Assembly (NCBI RefSeq): GCF_024809855.1
Contig: NZ_JANUEM010000002.1
Span: 124,001-188,000, forward strand
Reading direction: 5' to 3'
Source: Rheinheimera pacifica
Lineage (GTDB): Bacteria; Pseudomonadota; Gammaproteobacteria; Enterobacterales; Alteromonadaceae
Length of the DNA: 64,000 nucleotides
The position numbers and the translations under genes are program-made. The notes beneath the pieces are model-generated. The model did no database searches. It saw nothing but the letters and a program-made list of their open reading frames with translations, and was not told the DNA's origin. Numbering within the stretch: the stretch's first letter is position 1; every line of letters starts with the position of its first letter. Below, one piece after another: positions 10,471-18,820 of this stretch.

Positions 10471-12191
10471 TGCCGTATCAGCAGTACGGTGTCATCGCCC
10501 TGCTACTGGCGTTGGTAGCGGGGCTGGTGCTCAGCAAGCGCTCGCCGGCACAGTGGTTTGGTGGTGCTCTGCTGCTGAGTTATTTGCTTGGCTGGTTACC
10601 GCTGGAAAGCGCCTTGCAAAATTTCGCCAATCCATCGCTGATTACGCTGCTATTGCTGTTATTAGTGTCAATTGGTATTGAAAAGTCGCAGCTGGTTAGC
10701 TGGTTAAGCCGGGGGTTCTCCGGCAAACGTTTAAGCAGTGTTATTGCCCGTTTAAGCTTATCCAGCGCTTTGATGTCGGCTTTTATTAACAACACTGCGG
10801 TGGTATCTACGCTGATGTCATCGCTTCGGCATCATAATCATTTTGCCGCATCAAAATTGCTGTTACCGCTGTCGTACAGCGCTATTCTCGGTGGTATGCT
10901 CACACTGATTGGCACCTCAACCAACCTTATTGTTAATGGTTTTGTCGAGCAAAGCGGTGAACCGGCGCTGGGCTTTTTTGACTTTACCCTGCTCGGTGTT
11001 TTGGTGTTAGCCGCCGGTACTGTTGTGCTGGTGATCGGCAGCCACTGGCTGCCCGACAACAGCAAAAATGCCAGCCAGGCCACGCCATATTACCTTACCG
11101 CCCATGTGCGTAGCGACAGCCAGCTAATTGGCAAAAGTGTAGAGCAAAACCAGCTGCGTGAGCTGCAGGCACTGTTTTTGGCAGAAATTCAGCGCGGCCC
11201 GCAGCGTATTTGCCCGGTAACGCCGGAAACGGTAATTGAAGCCGGTGACGAGTTGCGGTTTGTCGGCGATCTGGAAGCGGTATCGCGCTTACAGCAATTT
11301 CCCGGTTTAGAATTACTGCGCCAGGATCAGCAGCAGGGTGAGTTACTTGAAGCTGTGCTGAGTTATAGCTCGCGTTTAGTGGGTAAAAGTTTAAAACAAA
11401 TCCGCTTTCGCCATGAATATGATGCTGTGGTTATAGCAGTGCGCCGCGGCCATGAACGCCTGCAGGGCGGTTTAGGCGATCTGGTGCTGCATGCCGGTGA
11501 CGTATTAATTTTATCCGTCGGCAAACATTTTCCCGGCCAGCATCAGCTTAGTCAGGAGTTTATTTACGTTAATGGTTTAGCTATTTCTACACCTTTATCA
11601 AAAAAGCGCAGTCATTGGGTATTGCTCGGTTTTGTTGCCGCACTGGCGTTGTCTGTTTTTGACATAGTGCCGCTGATTAAAAGCTTGCCGGTACTGCTGC
11701 TTGCCTACGTTGCCGGTGGCGCGGTAACGGTAAATGAAATTAAAAACCGTTTTCCGCTGGAGCTTTGGTTAATTGTGGGGTCGGCTATCGGTTTGGCGCA
11801 GCTGATGATCCAAACCGGCGTAGCCGGGCAGGTGGCAGCTGGCTTAATTACGCTGGTAGATGGTAGTGGTGCTTATGGTGCATTAATCGCCGTATTTATT
11901 GCCACCTGGTTATTTACCGAGCTGGTAACCAATAATGCTGCCGCAGCACTTACGTTCCCTATTGCCTATGCGATAGCGCAAAACCTGGGCGTAGACCCGG
12001 TGCCATTTTTTATGGCAGTAGCCTTTGGCGCTTCAGCCAGTTTTATTTCGCCGTTTGGTTATCAAACCAACCTGATGGTGTATTCGGCCGGTAATTACCA
12101 GTTACGGGATTATATTCGCCTCGGCGTACCGATGGCGTTGGTATACGGTGCGGTAGTGTTGATATTTTTACCGCTGATTTATCCGTTTTAA
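10470..12191 (+). CDS. SLC13-type anion permease with two TrkA-C domains (probable sulfate importer)
   Basis: A 573-residue integral membrane protein. Roughly five N-terminal transmembrane segments (residues ~5-190) contain the SLC13/DASS signature INNTAVVSTLM and an IGTSTNL motif. Two soluble TrkA-C (RCK-C-like) domains occupy ~205-370. A second membrane half then has the mirror motif TNNAAAALTFPIAYA and SPFGYQTNLMV. This architecture is that of the SAC1-like sulfate permease family. Its place inside the cysGDN-cysC-cysQ operon, with stops and starts overlapping, supports sulfate as substrate; no cysPTWA ABC importer is in the window. Confidence 0.88.
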   Translation: MPYQQYGVIALLLALVAGLVLSKRSPAQWFGGALLLSYLLGWLPLESALQNFANPSLITLLLLLLVSIGIEKSQLVSWLSRGFSGKRLSSVIARLSLSSALMSAFINNTAVVSTLMSSLRHHNHFAASKLLLPLSYSAILGGMLTLIGTSTNLIVNGFVEQSGEPALGFFDFTLLGVLVLAAGTVVLVIGSHWLPDNSKNASQATPYYLTAHVRSDSQLIGKSVEQNQLRELQALFLAEIQRGPQRICPVTPETVIEAGDELRFVGDLEAVSRLQQFPGLELLRQDQQQGELLEAVLSYSSRLVGKSLKQIRFRHEYDAVVIAVRRGHERLQGGLGDLVLHAGDVLILSVGKHFPGQHQLSQEFIYVNGLAISTPLSKKRSHWVLLGFVAALALSVFDIVPLIKSLPVLLLAYVAGGAVTVNEIKNRFPLELWLIVGSAIGLAQLMIQTGVAGQVAAGLITLVDGSGAYGALIAVFIATWLFTELVTNNAAAALTFPIAYAIAQNLGVDPVPFFMAVAFGASASFISPFGYQTNLMVYSAGNYQLRDYIRLGVPMALVYGAVVLIFLPLIYPF

Positions 12192-12204
12192 GTGATGAAA
12201 AGCA

Positions 12205-12804
12205 ATGACACATAACGATATTAAATGGCAACAGCACGATGTTAACGCTGCGCAGCGCGAGCACTTATTTGGCCACCAAAGTGCAGTGATCTGGTTTACC
12301 GGTTTTTCCGGCTCGGGCAAATCGACTGTGGCTAATGCACTGGAGCAGGCGCTGGCCGCACAGGGCAAACATACTTATTTGCTTGATGGTGACAATGTGC
12401 GCCACGGTTTATGCGCTGATTTAGGCTTTAGCGCTGAGGACAGAACCGAAAACCTGCGCCGTGTTGGCGCAGTAGCAGGTTTAATGGTTGATGCCGGTTT
12501 GTTGGTGTTAAGCGCCTTTATTTCGCCGTACCGCAATCAGCGTGAACTGGTAAAAAGCCTTGTTCCGCCGGGTAAGTTTATTGAAGTGCATATCGCTACC
12601 CCGCTGGAAGTATGCGAGCAGCGCGATGTAAAAGGGCTGTACAAAAAAGCCCGCGCTGGTGAAATTAGCCACTTTACCGGTATTTCTGACCCATACGAAG
12701 CGCCGCAAGCTGCCGATCTGGTGCTGGACACTTCGGTAACATCGCTGGAAGATAGCGTGCAGCAGTTGTTGGCGTTGTTAAAGCAAAGGGAAATTATCCG
12801 ATGA
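12205..12804 (+). CDS. cysC: Adenylylsulfate (APS) kinase
   Basis: A 199-residue kinase that phosphorylates APS to PAPS, the substrate of CysH. The P-loop is GFSGSGKST (residues 33-41), followed by the conserved [17 protein letters not shown] and the [10 protein letters not shown] segment. The length matches stand-alone CysC. It lies 13 nt after the permease and overlaps cysQ by 4 nt (ATGA). Confidence 0.97.
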   Translation: MTHNDIKWQQHDVNAAQREHLFGHQSAVIWFTGFSGSGKSTVANALEQALAAQGKHTYLLDGDNVRHGLCADLGFSAEDRTENLRRVGAVAGLMVDAGLLVLSAFISPYRNQRELVKSLVPPGKFIEVHIATPLEVCEQRDVKGLYKKARAGEISHFTGISDPYEAPQAADLVLDTSVTSLEDSVQQLLALLKQREIIR

Positions 12805-13562
12805 ATTATTTGCCAGCCATTATCGACATAGCAGAACAAGCTGGTCAGGCGATCCTGACGGTATATCAACAAGACAACGCCGCTTTTAATATCACCGGCA
12901 AAGCCGATGCCTCACCGTTAACAGCCGCCGATTTAGCTGCGCATCAACTCATTGTTAAGGCGTTAACGGCACTGACACCAGAGTTGCCGATTTTATCTGA
13001 AGAAGCCGCTGATATCAGCTGGAGCATCCGCCAAAACTGGCAGCGTTACTGGCTGGTTGACCCGCTGGATGGCACCAAAGAGTTTATTAAACGCAACGGC
13101 GAATTTACCGTTAATATCGCGCTTATTAATAATGGTGAACCTGTAATGGGCGTAATTCACGCCCCCGTGCTGGCAAAAACCTACTATGCTGCTAAAAGCG
13201 AAGGCGCTTTTGTTAAAGCTGCTGGTGAGACGCGTGCTATTCAGGTTGCCAAATCTGGCAATACCGTGCGGGTGGTAGGCAGTCGCAGCCACCCCAGCCC
13301 TGATCTGGCAGGTTATCTGGCGCAATTTGCGCAGCACGAAATGGTGCCGGTGGGCAGCTCATTAAAGTTCTGTTTAGTGGCCGAAGGCAGTGCCGATGTG
13401 TATCCGCGCTTTGGTCCGACTATGCAGTGGGACACCGGCGCAGGCCATATTATCGCGCAGGAAGCCGGTGCTACAGTAAGCTTTGATGGTATTGCCGCTA
13501 AGGTGTATCAACGCGAAAACCTGCGCAACCCTAACTTTATTGTGTCTGCGCTAACGCCGTAA
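12801..13562 (+). CDS. cysQ: 3'(2'),5'-bisphosphate nucleotidase (first copy)
   Basis: A 253-residue member of the inositol monophosphatase family that hydrolyses PAP, the by-product of PAPS reduction. Metal and substrate motifs are present: LSEEA near residue 70, [22 protein letters not shown] near residue 92 and the C-terminal [15 protein letters not shown]. It ends the sulfur operon, so removal of PAP is co-expressed with its production. A second CysQ-type protein is encoded at 55826-56656. Confidence 0.95.
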   Translation: MNYLPAIIDIAEQAGQAILTVYQQDNAAFNITGKADASPLTAADLAAHQLIVKALTALTPELPILSEEAADISWSIRQNWQRYWLVDPLDGTKEFIKRNGEFTVNIALINNGEPVMGVIHAPVLAKTYYAAKSEGAFVKAAGETRAIQVAKSGNTVRVVGSRSHPSPDLAGYLAQFAQHEMVPVGSSLKFCLVAEGSADVYPRFGPTMQWDTGAGHIIAQEAGATVSFDGIAAKVYQRENLRNPNFIVSALTP

Positions 13563-13610
13563 AACGGCACTGAGTTAGCGACGAACAGGCCAAATTTGGT
13601 TACACTAGCT

Positions 13611-13740
13611 AAATACCCAAACTAATTGAAGTTGTAGCTAGGCGGCAAGCGAGTGAATCCCCATGAGCATAGACTGCTATGTGATTGGGGTGAGCGAGCG
13701 CAGCCAACAACGCTGCAGCTTTAAGTAGGACGGGGATTTA
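13611..13740. repeat. ~130-bp imperfect palindromic intergenic repeat
   Basis: The ends are imperfect inverted repeats (AAATACCC... against ...GGGGATTT; TGAAGTTGTAGC against GCTGCAGCTTTA). A central hairpin is formed by CCCCATGAGCATAG and CTATGTGATTGGGG. From memory, very similar elements recur in intergenic regions of Vibrionales and Alteromonadales. It carries no reading frame. It sits between cysQ and rsuA, and transcribed in either direction it would fold into a long stem with a cruciform-like centre. Confidence 0.75.
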
Positions 13741-13750
13741 TAGGTGAATT

Positions 13751-14446
13751 ATGCGTTTAGATAAATATATATGTGACTGCACCGGTTTAACCCGCAGCCA
13801 GGCCGGTAAAGTGATCCGGCAAAAATTAGTAACAATAAACGGCGAACTGGTAAAACAAGCCGCTTTGCAGGTTAACAGTGACGACGTAGTGTGCCTTGAT
13901 GGCGAACAGCTACAACTGATTGGCCTGCGCTATTTTATGCTGCATAAACCGGATGGCTATATTTGCTCTACCGACGACCCGGATCACCCGACAGTATTCA
14001 CCTTAATGGACGAGCCGTTAATAGAGCGGCTGCACACTGTCGGTCGGCTCGATTTAGATACTACCGGTTTAGTATTAATCACCGATGACGGCCAGTGGTC
14101 GCACCGTATCAGCAGCCCGAAACATCACGTAGCCAAAACCTACCGCGTCTGGACAGCTGACCCAATTCCTACAGCAGCCATTGCGCAATTTGCCGAAGGT
14201 GTAATGCTGCGTAACGAGAAAAACGCCACTTTACCCGCCGAACTGGAAATTATCAGCGAAAACGAAGCCCTGCTTACCATTCATGAAGGCCGCTACCATC
14301 AGGTAAAGCGTATGTTTGCTGCTATTGGCAATAAGGTTGAGCGGCTGCACCGGGAAAAAATCGGCGGCTTGCAATTGCCGGATGATTTGGCGGAAGGGGA
14401 GTACCGGCAACTGACAGCGGTTGAGCTGTCGCTGTTAAAGGGCTAA
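13751..14446 (+). CDS. rsuA: 16S rRNA pseudouridine(516) synthase
   Basis: A 231-residue pseudouridine synthase. The N-terminal S4 domain begins MRLDKYICDCTGLTRSQAGK. The catalytic core has the RsuA/RluB/E/F motif GRLDLDTTGLVLITDDG with the catalytic Asp, and the C-terminal EGRYHQVKRMFAAIGNKV. The FMLHKPDGYICSTDDPDHPTV stretch is close to E. coli RsuA and not to RluB/E/F, which supports 16S U516 as target. The start is the ATG behind GGGGATTTATAGGTG; the gene starts 10 nt after the palindromic repeat. Confidence 0.93.
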   Translation: MRLDKYICDCTGLTRSQAGKVIRQKLVTINGELVKQAALQVNSDDVVCLDGEQLQLIGLRYFMLHKPDGYICSTDDPDHPTVFTLMDEPLIERLHTVGRLDLDTTGLVLITDDGQWSHRISSPKHHVAKTYRVWTADPIPTAAIAQFAEGVMLRNEKNATLPAELEIISENEALLTIHEGRYHQVKRMFAAIGNKVERLHREKIGGLQLPDDLAEGEYRQLTAVELSLLKG

Positions 14447-14450
14447 AGCT

Positions 14451-15071
14451 ATGCGCTGCGCGCTGTTTTTCTTGTTATGTTGCAGTAGCGCTGTAGTCGC
14501 GGATGACGCTGAATGGCGTTTTTATAAGGCGGCAGGCGAAACCCGCGTAGAATACCGCCACGATGCCGGGAAACTATTGGAAGTCAGAGCGCAAACCAGG
14601 GCTAATTCAACGGCCGCAGCCTTCCTGCATTTGTTGGAAGACACCGCCAATATCAAAACATGGGCGGCAAACACCGAAAAAGCCGAACTGCTGGGCCAGC
14701 CAGATACCAACACTCATATAGTGCATACTTATTTCAGCGCCACCTGGCCTGTATCGAAACGCGATATGGTAACACAATCAGTTTGGCAACAAGATGCTGT
14801 CAGTGGCGTGCTGACCATACAGGTGAGTGATGTAGGGCAGCTTTATCCACTGGTTAAAGGCTATATGCGGATGCAACGCGTGCAAGGGTTGTGGACTTTA
14901 ACGCCGCAGGCTGATGATGTATTGCTGATCCAGTATCAGGGCCAGGCCGACCCCGCCGGTAAGTTACCGCACTTTATCGGTGATAAAGTGGCGTTAAAAT
15001 CTGTTCTGGAAACATTTCAACAGTTGCAGCAAGTGCTGCCCGCATACCAACGCCCTGATCCTAAAATGTAG
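14451..15071 (+). CDS. Exported START-domain protein
   Basis: A 206-residue protein with a short signal peptide (hydrophobic residues 4-16, cut near VVADD). The remainder looks like a START/Bet v1-type lipid-binding domain: conserved WRFYKAAGETRVEYR at the start, KTWAANTEKAELL, ATWPVSKRDMV near residue 100 and a C-terminal helix KSVLETFQQLQQVL. Such proteins bind hydrophobic ligands; the ligand is unknown here. It starts 4 nt after rsuA, so it is probably co-transcribed. Confidence 0.75.
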   Translation: MRCALFFLLCCSSAVVADDAEWRFYKAAGETRVEYRHDAGKLLEVRAQTRANSTAAAFLHLLEDTANIKTWAANTEKAELLGQPDTNTHIVHTYFSATWPVSKRDMVTQSVWQQDAVSGVLTIQVSDVGQLYPLVKGYMRMQRVQGLWTLTPQADDVLLIQYQGQADPAGKLPHFIGDKVALKSVLETFQQLQQVLPAYQRPDPKM

Positions 15072-15288
15072 GATAGTGCCGGGGCACAATTTCATATTGA
15101 ACAATACCTTTACTAATATCACATCTTGCGCTGTAATTTTTATTCAAGTACATTTTGCTGGTGCTTACGCAGCACTGGGTGCCAAGTTGTAAAGCAGGGA
15201 TTGCTTCAATAAAGCTTTTCTTTTAACTTCTTCAATCTTGTACAGATTGAGCACTGTATCCATAATAAAAAACATAAAGGATATCAAA

Positions 15289-15879
15289 ATGAATAAGATT
15301 CACTTAATAACGGCTTTGTTATGTGCTGGTCTGATGGCAGGTTGTACCATCAAACACCCGGTTGCTAAAGACTATCCGCAGTATCTTGCTAATAATAAAG
15401 GCGAAGTTGTGCTACCTAAATCTACATTGGAAGCAGACTACGAGATTGCTACAGGTACAGAAACGCATCGTTATGAGTTCCGGGCAGCTACGGTGGGCTA
15501 TGCGCATTTGTGGATCGTGGAATTTGGTCAGATGCTGGATGCAACGTTAAAGTCAGATGATGTACAGGCATCATTTGGTAAACTGTCTAAAGTAAATGGA
15601 ACACAACAGAACCCTGGCTTACTGCGTTTCAACCTGGAAAATTATGAGTTTAAAGATCATATGGCGCATGTGACATTAAATATTAGTCTGGAACAGAATG
15701 GCAAAACCGTGCTGAATAAGACATATCATGCCAAAGGTAAATCGCAGGGCGGTAAGATGTTTTTTGGCGGTCCTTTTGCAATGAAAAATGCAACGCAACA
15801 ATCGACTAAATTTGCTATTGATGAAATTCTGCGGGACTTTATCAATGACAGTAAAGTTGCAGCTGTGGCCGGTATTTAA
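15289..15879 (+). CDS. Putative outer-envelope lipoprotein, unknown function
   Basis: A 196-residue lipoprotein. The ATG at 15289 is chosen over the upstream in-frame ATG because AAAGGA lies 9 nt before it and the signal peptide begins there; the lipobox is LMAGC, giving a mature Cys at about residue 18. The mature part is soluble, has no motif I recognise and contains a Gly-rich GGKMFFGGP turn. AT content is higher than in its neighbours, and the 217-nt gap before it is AT-rich, so it probably has its own promoter. It ends at a strong terminator shared with the convergent gene. Confidence 0.65.
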   Translation: MNKIHLITALLCAGLMAGCTIKHPVAKDYPQYLANNKGEVVLPKSTLEADYEIATGTETHRYEFRAATVGYAHLWIVEFGQMLDATLKSDDVQASFGKLSKVNGTQQNPGLLRFNLENYEFKDHMAHVTLNISLEQNGKTVLNKTYHAKGKSQGGKMFFGGPFAMKNATQQSTKFAIDEILRDFINDSKVAAVAGI

Positions 15880-15890
15880 TTAATTTAAAG

Positions 15891-15911
15891 AAGGCGCCAT
15901 TTCGGCGCCTT
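15891..15911. terminator. Bidirectional terminator
   Basis: AAGGCGCC / GGCGCCTT forms an 8-bp stem with a 5-nt loop. It lies between two convergent genes, with A/T-rich flanks on both sides. Confidence 0.85.
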
Positions 15912-15915
15912 AATA

Positions 15916-16347
15916 TCAAAACTTAACCAAATCGCCTTTTAATGCGACACCGGCCATAATGGCACCGGCTCCGCATTGGAACTCAGTAGCACTGCTGAAT
16001 TCTTTATTCTGATAGTTAGAGCGGATATTGACGACAGCATCATAACCCCTTTGCTGGGCGGCTTCTTGCAGCACTTTCAGTGCAGACAACAATACCCACT
16101 GGCAGGCCTCTTCGTCTGATTTACCAAATGCATTGGTTTTACGGCTGGTACTGATTTCGCCCCAGTTGCTGCTAACGGCCGGATGGCTTTGGCCGGCAAA
16201 GTATACCGGCACGTTATGTAATGCCTGATTAGCTTTATCGGTACCGATAATTTTATCCAGTGGCAGGCTTAATACATCGTTTCTGGCTTCAGCGGTACCG
16301 CAAATCAGTGCTGCTGACATTGCAACTAACATTATTTTTTTATTCAT
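15916..16347 (-). CDS. Small exported protein of the family often labelled 'excinuclease ATPase subunit'
   Basis: A 143-residue protein with a signal peptide (hydrophobic residues 5-20, cut near AEARND). Conserved features are VPVYFAGQSHP, the polar KTNAFGKSDEEACQW segment, a central ALKVLQEAAQQRGYDAVVNI helix-strand and a C-terminal ATEFQCGAGAIMAGVALKG. Homologues I recall are abundant in Alteromonadales and Vibrio and carry the misleading name 'excinuclease ATPase subunit'; nothing here suggests DNA repair. A GGAG site precedes the ATG. It lies downstream of the aryl polyene operon on the same strand but has its own 66-nt leader. Confidence 0.7.
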   Translation of the reverse strand: MNKKIMLVAMSAALICGTAEARNDVLSLPLDKIIGTDKANQALHNVPVYFAGQSHPAVSSNWGEISTSRKTNAFGKSDEEACQWVLLSALKVLQEAAQQRGYDAVVNIRSNYQNKEFSSATEFQCGAGAIMAGVALKGDLVKF

Positions 16348-16413
16348 CTAAAGCTCCGTATTGTGTGAATTTCCATCGCAAAACATACACCGACATATCG
16401 CGGCAGGCTGCTG

Positions 16414-17643
16414 TTAGCTTTGCCAGCGTTTAAAAATCAGTGAGGTATTAATGCCACCAAAGGCAAAATTGTTACTCATGACATAGTTGGTATCCAGCGT
16501 GCGGCCGTTGGCGGTTATATAGTCCAGCTCAGCGCAGGCGGGGTCTACTTCGGTCAGGTTCAGGGTGGGCGCATACCAATTGTCCCGCAACATCATAATG
16601 CTGGCCCAGCTTTCTATCGCGCCACAGGCGCCGAGCGTATGGCCAAGATAGCTTTTTAACGAGCTGATCACCTGTTGTCTGCCAAATACTCTTGCTGTGG
16701 CGTGGCTTTCGGCTATATCGCCTCTGTCGGTGGCAGTGCCATGCGCATTAACATAACCTATGTAACCGGCGTCCAGTTCAGCGTCGGCCAGTGCCAGACG
16801 CATAGCGGTTTCCATAGTCGTGTCTGTTGGCTGGGTAACATGTACGCCGTCAGAGTTTGAACCAAAGCCTACCACTTCGGCGTAAATTGTCGCACCTCGT
16901 GCCAGAGCATGCTCCAGCTCTTCCAAAATCAGCGTACCGGCGCCTTCGCCAATCACCAGGCCATCGCGTGCTTTATCAAACGGCCTTGGTGTTAACGCCG
17001 GTGTGCTGTTTTTGGTGCTGGTAGCGTACAGAGTATCAAATACGGCCGCTTCGGTTGCACACAGTTCTTCAGCACCACCGGCTACCATCAGTAGCTGCTT
17101 GCCGTACTTTATCGCCTCATAGGCATAACCAATACCTTGTGAGCCAGAGGTACAGGCCGAGCTGGTGGTATATACCCGGCCTTTAATACCAAAGAATACG
17201 CCGACATTGACGGCAGTGGTATGCGCCATCATTTGGATATAGCTGGTTGCGGTAACGCCGGTCATATCGCCGGTAGACATCATGCGGCCAAACGCCAGTA
17301 CCGGCTCTGTACTGCCGGTAGATGAACCATAAGCAATGCCACAACGGCCATCACTTATTGCCGGGTGTTGCAGCAGGCCTGCGTCACTCAGTGCCAGTTC
17401 GGTGGCGCGGGTGGCCATTAATGATACCCGGCCCATAGAACGCACCAGTTTTCTCGGATAATGCACCGGCCGGACAAAACCCTGTACCGGTGCGGCCAGC
17501 CGGGTTGTCATACTGCTGAACCTATCCCAGTCTGGCATGGTACAAACAGCGTTGCGGCCCTGTTGCAGCGCTTGTTTAAATTGCGGCCAGTTATCCCCCA
17601 ATGCAGTAACGACAGACATACCGGTAACAACGACTCTTTTCAT
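16414..17643 (-). CDS. apeR: Aryl polyene beta-ketoacyl-ACP synthase (FabF type)
   Basis: A 409-residue ketosynthase at the end of the aryl polyene operon. The thiolase-fold Cys-His-His triad is complete: C164 in TSSACTSGSQG, His in NAHGTATDRGD and His in LGHTLGACG, with a C-terminal NNFAFGGINTSL loop. It would catalyse decarboxylative condensation of malonyl-ACP, probably in starter loading or early elongation alongside ApeO/ApeC. Its ATG overlaps the last base of the ketoreductase stop codon. Gene order KS-DH-KR-KS at the cluster end matches the E. coli/Vibrio ape layout; the symbol rests on that order. Confidence 0.9.
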   Translation of the reverse strand: MKRVVVTGMSVVTALGDNWPQFKQALQQGRNAVCTMPDWDRFSSMTTRLAAPVQGFVRPVHYPRKLVRSMGRVSLMATRATELALSDAGLLQHPAISDGRCGIAYGSSTGSTEPVLAFGRMMSTGDMTGVTATSYIQMMAHTTAVNVGVFFGIKGRVYTTSSACTSGSQGIGYAYEAIKYGKQLLMVAGGAEELCATEAAVFDTLYATSTKNSTPALTPRPFDKARDGLVIGEGAGTLILEELEHALARGATIYAEVVGFGSNSDGVHVTQPTDTTMETAMRLALADAELDAGYIGYVNAHGTATDRGDIAESHATARVFGRQQVISSLKSYLGHTLGACGAIESWASIMMLRDNWYAPTLNLTEVDPACAELDYITANGRTLDTNYVMSNNFAFGGINTSLIFKRWQS

Positions 17644-18365
17644 TAAACTAAACCACCGTTCACCGAGATCACCTGCCGTGTAATATAAGCCGCAGGTTCA
17701 GAAAATAAAAATGCCACCGTGGCGGCGACTTCATCGGCCGTGCCGGCGCGGCGTAGCGGTATCATTTTCATCAGCTCTTCCTGCGCCAGCTCTTGCACCA
17801 TGTCAGTATCGATCAAACCGGGGGCTACACAGTTAACTGTAATTTTACGCTTGGCCAGTTCCAGTGCCAACGCTTTGGTGGCACCAATTAAGCCAGCTTT
17901 GGATGCGCTATAATTCACCTGACCACGGTTGCCGGCAATGCCGGATACCGATGCAATAGTTACAATGCGGCCACCGCTACGCAGCTGGATCATCGGCATC
18001 ACGGCCGGATGTAGCACATTGTAAAAGCCATCAAGGTTGGTATGAATCACGCTGTCCCAGTCGGTTTCGGTTAACGCCGGAAAAGCGCCGTCACGGGTAA
18101 TGCCAGCGTTACAGACTACGCCATAATAGGCTCCGTGCTCTGCAATATCCTGCTCCAGTGTGGCTTTGGCAGCTGCCCGGTCGGCGACATCAAATTGTAA
18201 CAGCCAGGCTTGCTTACCCAACTGGCGTACCTGGCTTACTACGGCTTCGGCGCTGGCACGATCACTGCGACAGTGTACGGCAATATCAAACCCAGCGGCC
18301 GCCAACTGCAGCGCTATAGCTTTGCCGATACCACGGCCAGAGCCGGTAACTAATACTCTTTTCAT
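17643..18365 (-). CDS. apeQ: 3-oxoacyl-ACP reductase (FabG type) of aryl polyene synthesis
   Basis: A 240-residue short-chain dehydrogenase that would reduce each 3-ketoacyl-ACP intermediate with NADPH. It shows the TGSGRGIGKAIA cofactor loop at residues 7-18, the NAG motif (VVCNAGITRDG), the catalytic Ser in VSGIAGNRGQ and the YSASKAG active-site Tyr and Lys near residue 150. FabG-like length. It starts 2 nt from the dehydratase stop and abuts the downstream ketosynthase, so it is translationally coupled within the operon. Confidence 0.93.
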   Translation of the reverse strand: MKRVLVTGSGRGIGKAIALQLAAAGFDIAVHCRSDRASAEAVVSQVRQLGKQAWLLQFDVADRAAAKATLEQDIAEHGAYYGVVCNAGITRDGAFPALTETDWDSVIHTNLDGFYNVLHPAVMPMIQLRSGGRIVTIASVSGIAGNRGQVNYSASKAGLIGATKALALELAKRKITVNCVAPGLIDTDMVQELAQEELMKMIPLRRAGTADEVAATVAFLFSEPAAYITRQVISVNGGLV

Positions 18366-18367
18366 TA

Positions 18368-18820
18368 CTACTCCGTTAGCCAGGAACGATGATTTTCCGG
18401 TTGAAATACATTTAGTTTGGCGTCAACCAACAGTTGCTGTTGCTGATAGATCTGGCAGTCAAATACACTGAGGCCTGAGTTATCTGTCACCACTTGTGTG
18501 GCCCTGACAGTTAAGTCTGCACCTAGTGTAAACAACGTGGTTGAAGGCACATATTTACGACAGCCGAGTAAAAAACCTATTTGTACTTTACCGCCTTCAG
18601 CCAGATTATTGGCTCCGGCATAAGCTGCGATCGTTTGTGCCATGTATTCAAGCCCGACATAACTGGGAACACCTGCCAGTGCGGTATTGTAAAACGGGCT
18701 TTGGGGGCTAATCTGCACGCGGCACAATGCATGTTCGTTGCCGGCTTCAATAAATTCATTCAGCAATATCATCGGGTGCGCATGGGGCAACACTTGTTCT
18801 ATGCTGTAGCCTGTTATCAT
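18368..18820 (-). CDS. apeP: Hotdog-fold 3-hydroxyacyl-ACP dehydratase of aryl polyene synthesis
   Basis: A 150-residue hotdog protein. The N-terminal QVLPHAHPMILLNEF segment holds the His expected for FabZ/FabA-like dehydratases, and GLEYMAQTIAAYAG forms the central hotdog helix. In characterised aryl polyene systems ApeP pairs with ApeI to make a heteromeric dehydratase that introduces the conjugated double bonds; here the partner lies at 28281-28637. It overlaps the preceding ketosynthase by 4 nt. Cluster position strongly supports the call. Confidence 0.9.
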   Translation of the reverse strand: MITGYSIEQVLPHAHPMILLNEFIEAGNEHALCRVQISPQSPFYNTALAGVPSYVGLEYMAQTIAAYAGANNLAEGGKVQIGFLLGCRKYVPSTTLFTLGADLTVRATQVVTDNSGLSVFDCQIYQQQQLLVDAKLNVFQPENHRSWLTE

